Below the pieces are notes generated by a model. The model was not told the DNA's origin. It saw only the letters and a list, made by a program, of their open reading frames with translations, and did not search any database. The translations under genes and the position numbers were made by a program. DNA of 35,232 nt from SKW197 sp049970095 (GTDB lineage Archaea; Thermoplasmatota; Thermoplasmata; Lutacidiplasmatales; SKW197), in the NCBI GenBank assembly GCA_049970095.1, contig JBMFNP010000012.1, forward strand, positions 1-35,232. Direction: 5' to 3'. Below are positions 34,901 to 35,232 of this stretch, piece by piece (within the stretch, counting starts at the first letter, position 1; each line of letters begins with the position of its first letter).

Positions 34901-35004
34901 TTACCAGAGACAAAAATTGCATCGCTTCCCGCACTCGTCTGGACCAAAGGTAGTAGCAGTGTAGTGAGCACCAACCAGCAAAAATATTTGTAGGGCATCT
35001 TCAT
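28918..35004 (-). CDS. giant secreted protease: clostripain (C11) plus M14 carboxypeptidase
   Basis: About 2028 residues from the ATG at 35004, which has GGTGA 4 nt upstream; the earlier ATG at 35046 lies in the TATA box. Order: signal peptide (1-26); beta-rich region of about 240 residues; C11 domain (about 275-640) with FWDHGGSW (His385) and DECLMAS (Cys432); Ig-like and CARDB domains (650-860); first half of a NEW3-like domain (863-912); M14 zinc carboxypeptidase (about 925-1260) with HAREW (His989, Glu992), GVDLNRNY (Arg1063), SYHSYGE (His1126) and FTIELGG (Glu1215); an Ig-like domain; second half of NEW3 (about 1355-1408); a DDSGGAYLSYY flavodoxin-like domain; CARDB; an immune-inhibitor/MAM-like domain (TFWHKYDFENNYDFGYVELS; GDGWYIDDIKL); two C-terminal GxNFVSLP/GWNMVGIN modules. 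No membrane anchor. Likely a secreted enzyme for feeding on external protein, combining endo- and exopeptidase activity. Confidence 0.93.
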   Translation of the reverse strand: MKMPYKYFCWLVLTTLLLPLVQTSAGSDAIFVSGNYMPQSKISFASNGIQCSVWIENGNIVYQIGGDVSRYGGARNVISISTLKYDGKTGIIWEDATSRNILSYLAWFDNKRFSEPVFLGYSRPAVLCIDEHIVSVTIGALGTVWVSVGENNGKNFKMFSMDIQGRNATLAYLNGNFYLGVSGKNHNGKGVHIYQSVDCFKWDEIKYWDTQYLPTELSFSPANGLTINWVEDKGTYILNVDAGIATRYFHTTRIEKREDSHTAKPTPPLPQPPKNWTFVVFLDADNNLESFGIDDLNEMETVGSQDWMNIVVLFDGASNGDSKLYYIQQDSDTSTVTSPQIPLSQVNSSWGAEVNMGAVGTVVDFAKFVFENFPANHTFFDFWDHGGSWIGQCWDDTNGDHQEMAEFRQELDTLRNLTGRQVLWDIWTGDECLMASEAVTYQAKAFTNYTMNSEDSIAGDGWPYDLIFSWPKNYPNITVVEFAYHAWDEYVKAYASQQLDTMAVINNTLFDYEVVPLANNLAQKLRHRTGDFKNQIEYARSNAQAFQEAYGYGFDRDFYHFVDLLIGQIPQTSDPEIYAAAVALRDALTPDPNKAIMWEGHNSYTPNAHGLKCYISTSYNTQFDTMMYPKETSWDEFLNAFIAGTNVPNVEPHVSITSPAEGSVIYQTSSTTITGTADDNGDGGTVQYVQVKVDREDWYNATGTTLWSYVLDATKLEVGVHRIFARAYDGKDYSLYASINVTVAQNPNLPDLTVQSISVSNSNPSEGMLVTINATIANVGINWSATNVSVGFYVDAVNNPAFALVNVGDIAAGSSKNATASFDTTNYAGVRTIYVVADPYHEIPELTDLNNTGSILITVYGYNFELTCTANRSYVQAGGSHTYPITVKNTGTYQDTIQLTIDNPTNWSAVFEESRRAGAPKLRLVNGYHNYTEITEILQGIASSHTSIAKLYSIGTSWEGRNLWCLKISDNVDINETGEPDIAIYGLHHAREWISAEVPLYIAQYLVDNYNLDPRATYLVNNREIYIIPVVNPDGLEYSQYVGDWRKNRRNNGDGTYGVDLNRNYNGSQNGDPNGAWGGSGASHSTSDEIYCGPAPFSEPETQAIRDFIISLHDQNNQLAISISYHSYGEVVYYPWGYAYSPEHGGSPVLTTPDVTYQKKLAQEIAARITTESGTSTYEPMQSGDSYLTTGDTDDWTYGYSKYVWGTPTFPFTIELGGTSFQPPASSITQICQANLEGALYAIWRAWDLYYESPVIQHTPLQNTNDTVNGYTINASITSNLTLTAVNLYWKTTGNFNVIQMTNSGGNNYTATIPPQPYGTTVYYYIEAINTNRSAILPIYAPEETYSFKVQNTVSILNVTLQPGENRTVNFTVSAPATAQPEEIANITVIGTSLGNSTKVRSVLTQTQIKPKILLVDDSGGAYLSYYKTVLNNLAINYDIATSSTADLSAYKVVLWVCKGFSTLDSTEKNKITAFLDNGGKLFISGEDIGYDIANDADGFYQNYLHAKYIADDANINALDGISGDPVSDGFSNIQITGNYPDVIAPNDSYASLSFYYRGSTKGAAISVSTGTYRVYYLACEYFEGSDTISNKSEIMQRILTWLDLQYDIGIAEIYPENGSSQPAGVGYVSAVVKNYGAQSCASSLLTFDVYSYDAAAMEIINESFESGTGNWVLQNPWGLTTTAHTGSYALTDSPSGNYTNNQNISATYATQISLPSNSVVNLTFWHKYDFENNYDFGYVELSTDNGATWHVLSSYTGNLSTWTMVSVDLSEYAGSTITLRFRLYSDYAITGDGWYIDDIKLTALQLTNETFVGKWNFTLPAIASGSSVTQGFTMSFSAGAYRVIARVSTCTDQLPINNLKTTTFFVLREHFSVALRKGVNFVSLPVLGEKNIAEILSQISGMYSIVWYFSPSQNKWLTYAPFKIENTLLTINSTMAIAINVTINSQLTLTDFLLPANTTVFLKKGWNMVGINLNKSITGQQLLAALPSGSTIESIDTGLPYTLPANAQITPGRGYWIYVPYDVEIPL

Positions 35005-35035
35005 GTCTTCACCGGTAGAAGTTATTGCATGATAG

Positions 35036-35043
35036 TATATATA
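35036..35043 (-). promoter_or_regulatory. TATA box of the giant protease gene
   Basis: TATATATA lies about 32-39 nt upstream of the ATG at 35004, so transcription would begin near 35010-35015, giving a very short leader that includes the GGTGA site. This fixes the start codon choice. Confidence 0.6.
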
Positions 35044-35133
35044 CATTTCTCCAAGATACTCTGGGTTATTTGAACCGGCAAAAATATAGCGGGCTCGCCG
35101 GGATTCGAACCCGGGTCTCTGGCTTTCCTCCGA

Positions 35134-35158
35134 GGGGAGGGGGCAGAGCCCCCTCCCC
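35134..35158. repeat. perfect 11-bp inverted repeat in the tRNA intron
   Basis: GGGGAGGGGGC and GCCCCCTCCCC with a 3-nt loop. It lies about 10 nt from the 3' splice region of the tRNA on the minus strand and would form a very stable hairpin in the pre-tRNA. Confidence 0.85.
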
Positions 35159-35160
35159 TT
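35148..35160. repeat. 13-bp direct repeat, copy 1
   Basis: GCCCCCTCCCCTT here is identical to 35220-35232 at the window edge. Each copy forms one arm of a separate hairpin (partner arms 35134-35144 and 35188-35197). Confidence 0.85.
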
Positions 35161-35219
35161 ACGGTAACCTCACCCCTTTCAGGGTATGGGAGGGGCGTTC
35201 TGCAGACGGCGAGGCTAGC

Positions 35220-35232
35220 GCCCCCTCCCCTT
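35220..35232. repeat. 13-bp direct repeat, copy 2 (at the window end)
   Basis: Second copy, 72 bp after the first. With GGGAGGGGCG at 35188-35197 it makes an imperfect 10-bp hairpin. The repeat may continue beyond the window. Confidence 0.8.

Larger units (their letters stand above)
35090..35232 (-). tRNA. tRNA, probably Arg(TCT): 3' exon plus part of a long GC-rich intron (runs off the window)
   Basis: The 3' exon (35090-35124) shows acceptor strand CGAGCCC with discriminator G, T-stem CCGGG/CCCGG around TTCGAAT, variable AGAC and anticodon-stem strand GCCAG. Upstream no cloverleaf 5' half is found within the remaining 108 nt, so an intron of at least that length is inferred. A 3' bulge AAA preceded by GAGG would pair with CTTC at loop positions 32-35, which suits anticodon TCT; the acceptor GGGCTCG with discriminator G also suits Arg. 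Identity is inferred, because the anticodon is outside the window. Confidence 0.65.

Noticed and set aside
35090..35232. Trans-spliced (split) tRNA 3' half
   Set aside because: Possible in principle, but the 5' half could lie just beyond the window; a long intron is simpler until the sequence is extended.

Overview
The window is archaeal chromosome. The largest RNA polymerase subunit is split into A' and A'', NusA is a short KH-only protein, DnaG is the archaeal type, the CCA-adding enzyme is class I, and tRNA genes carry introns flanked by bulge-helix-bulge (BHB) structures. RNA polymerase subunit B is a single 1233-residue chain. That argues against haloarchaea, Archaeoglobus and most class II methanogens, where B is split. 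Together with KaiC-like and DUF835-like proteins and a giant CARDB/NEW3-rich secreted protease, a Thermoplasmata-like euryarchaeon is the best guess, though this is inference. Genes are dense. Many starts have a GGTGA-type ribosome binding site, and TATA boxes are visible at several promoters.

Layout. 1-4.7 kb: a surface-anchored protein overlapping cca, a small conserved protein, a decayed membrane-protein gene, a CDF metal exporter and tRNA-Gly(TCC). 4.7-7.5 kb: a AAA+ ATPase whose last codons lie inside tRNA-Gly, cytidine deaminase, and a KaiC-like ATPase. 7.5-16.5 kb (minus): tRNA-Lys, rpoH, rpoB, rpoA1, rpoA2, rpl30e, nusA; the usual rps12/rps7 continuation is missing. 16.5-20.6 kb: a membrane-embedded Cas4/RecB-like nuclease convergent with a dnaG/LonB-like ATPase operon. 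20.9-24.1 kb: a MIP18/SufT-like protein with a 50-residue zinc-finger protein, convergent with purB and an M18 aminopeptidase. 24.2-25.9 kb: an ABC-2 transporter whose ATPase gene is broken. 25.9-27.7 kb (minus): tRNA-Pro, a long coiled-coil protein and a DUF835-like zinc-ribbon protein. 27.9-28.9 kb: pdxS. 28.9-35.0 kb (minus): a roughly 2028-residue secreted protease carrying both a clostripain-type cysteine peptidase and an M14 carboxypeptidase. 35.1 kb to the end: the 3' part of an intron-containing tRNA, probably Arg.

Most notable points. (1) tRNA-Lys(TTT) is interrupted twice, in the D-loop and in the T-loop, and the T-loop intron has a textbook BHB. Counting Pro and Arg, three of four tRNA genes here have introns. 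(2) A PD-(D/E)XK nuclease with a Cas4-style cysteine arrangement has four transmembrane helices inserted between its first cysteine and its catalytic core, with no CRISPR array nearby. (3) In the giant protease, the M14 domain appears to be spliced into the middle of a NEW3 beta-sandwich. (4) RNA polymerase A' ends in a very acidic tail and A'' begins with a basic one. (5) Two genes are decayed: a small membrane protein and an ABC ATPase lacking its Q-loop region.
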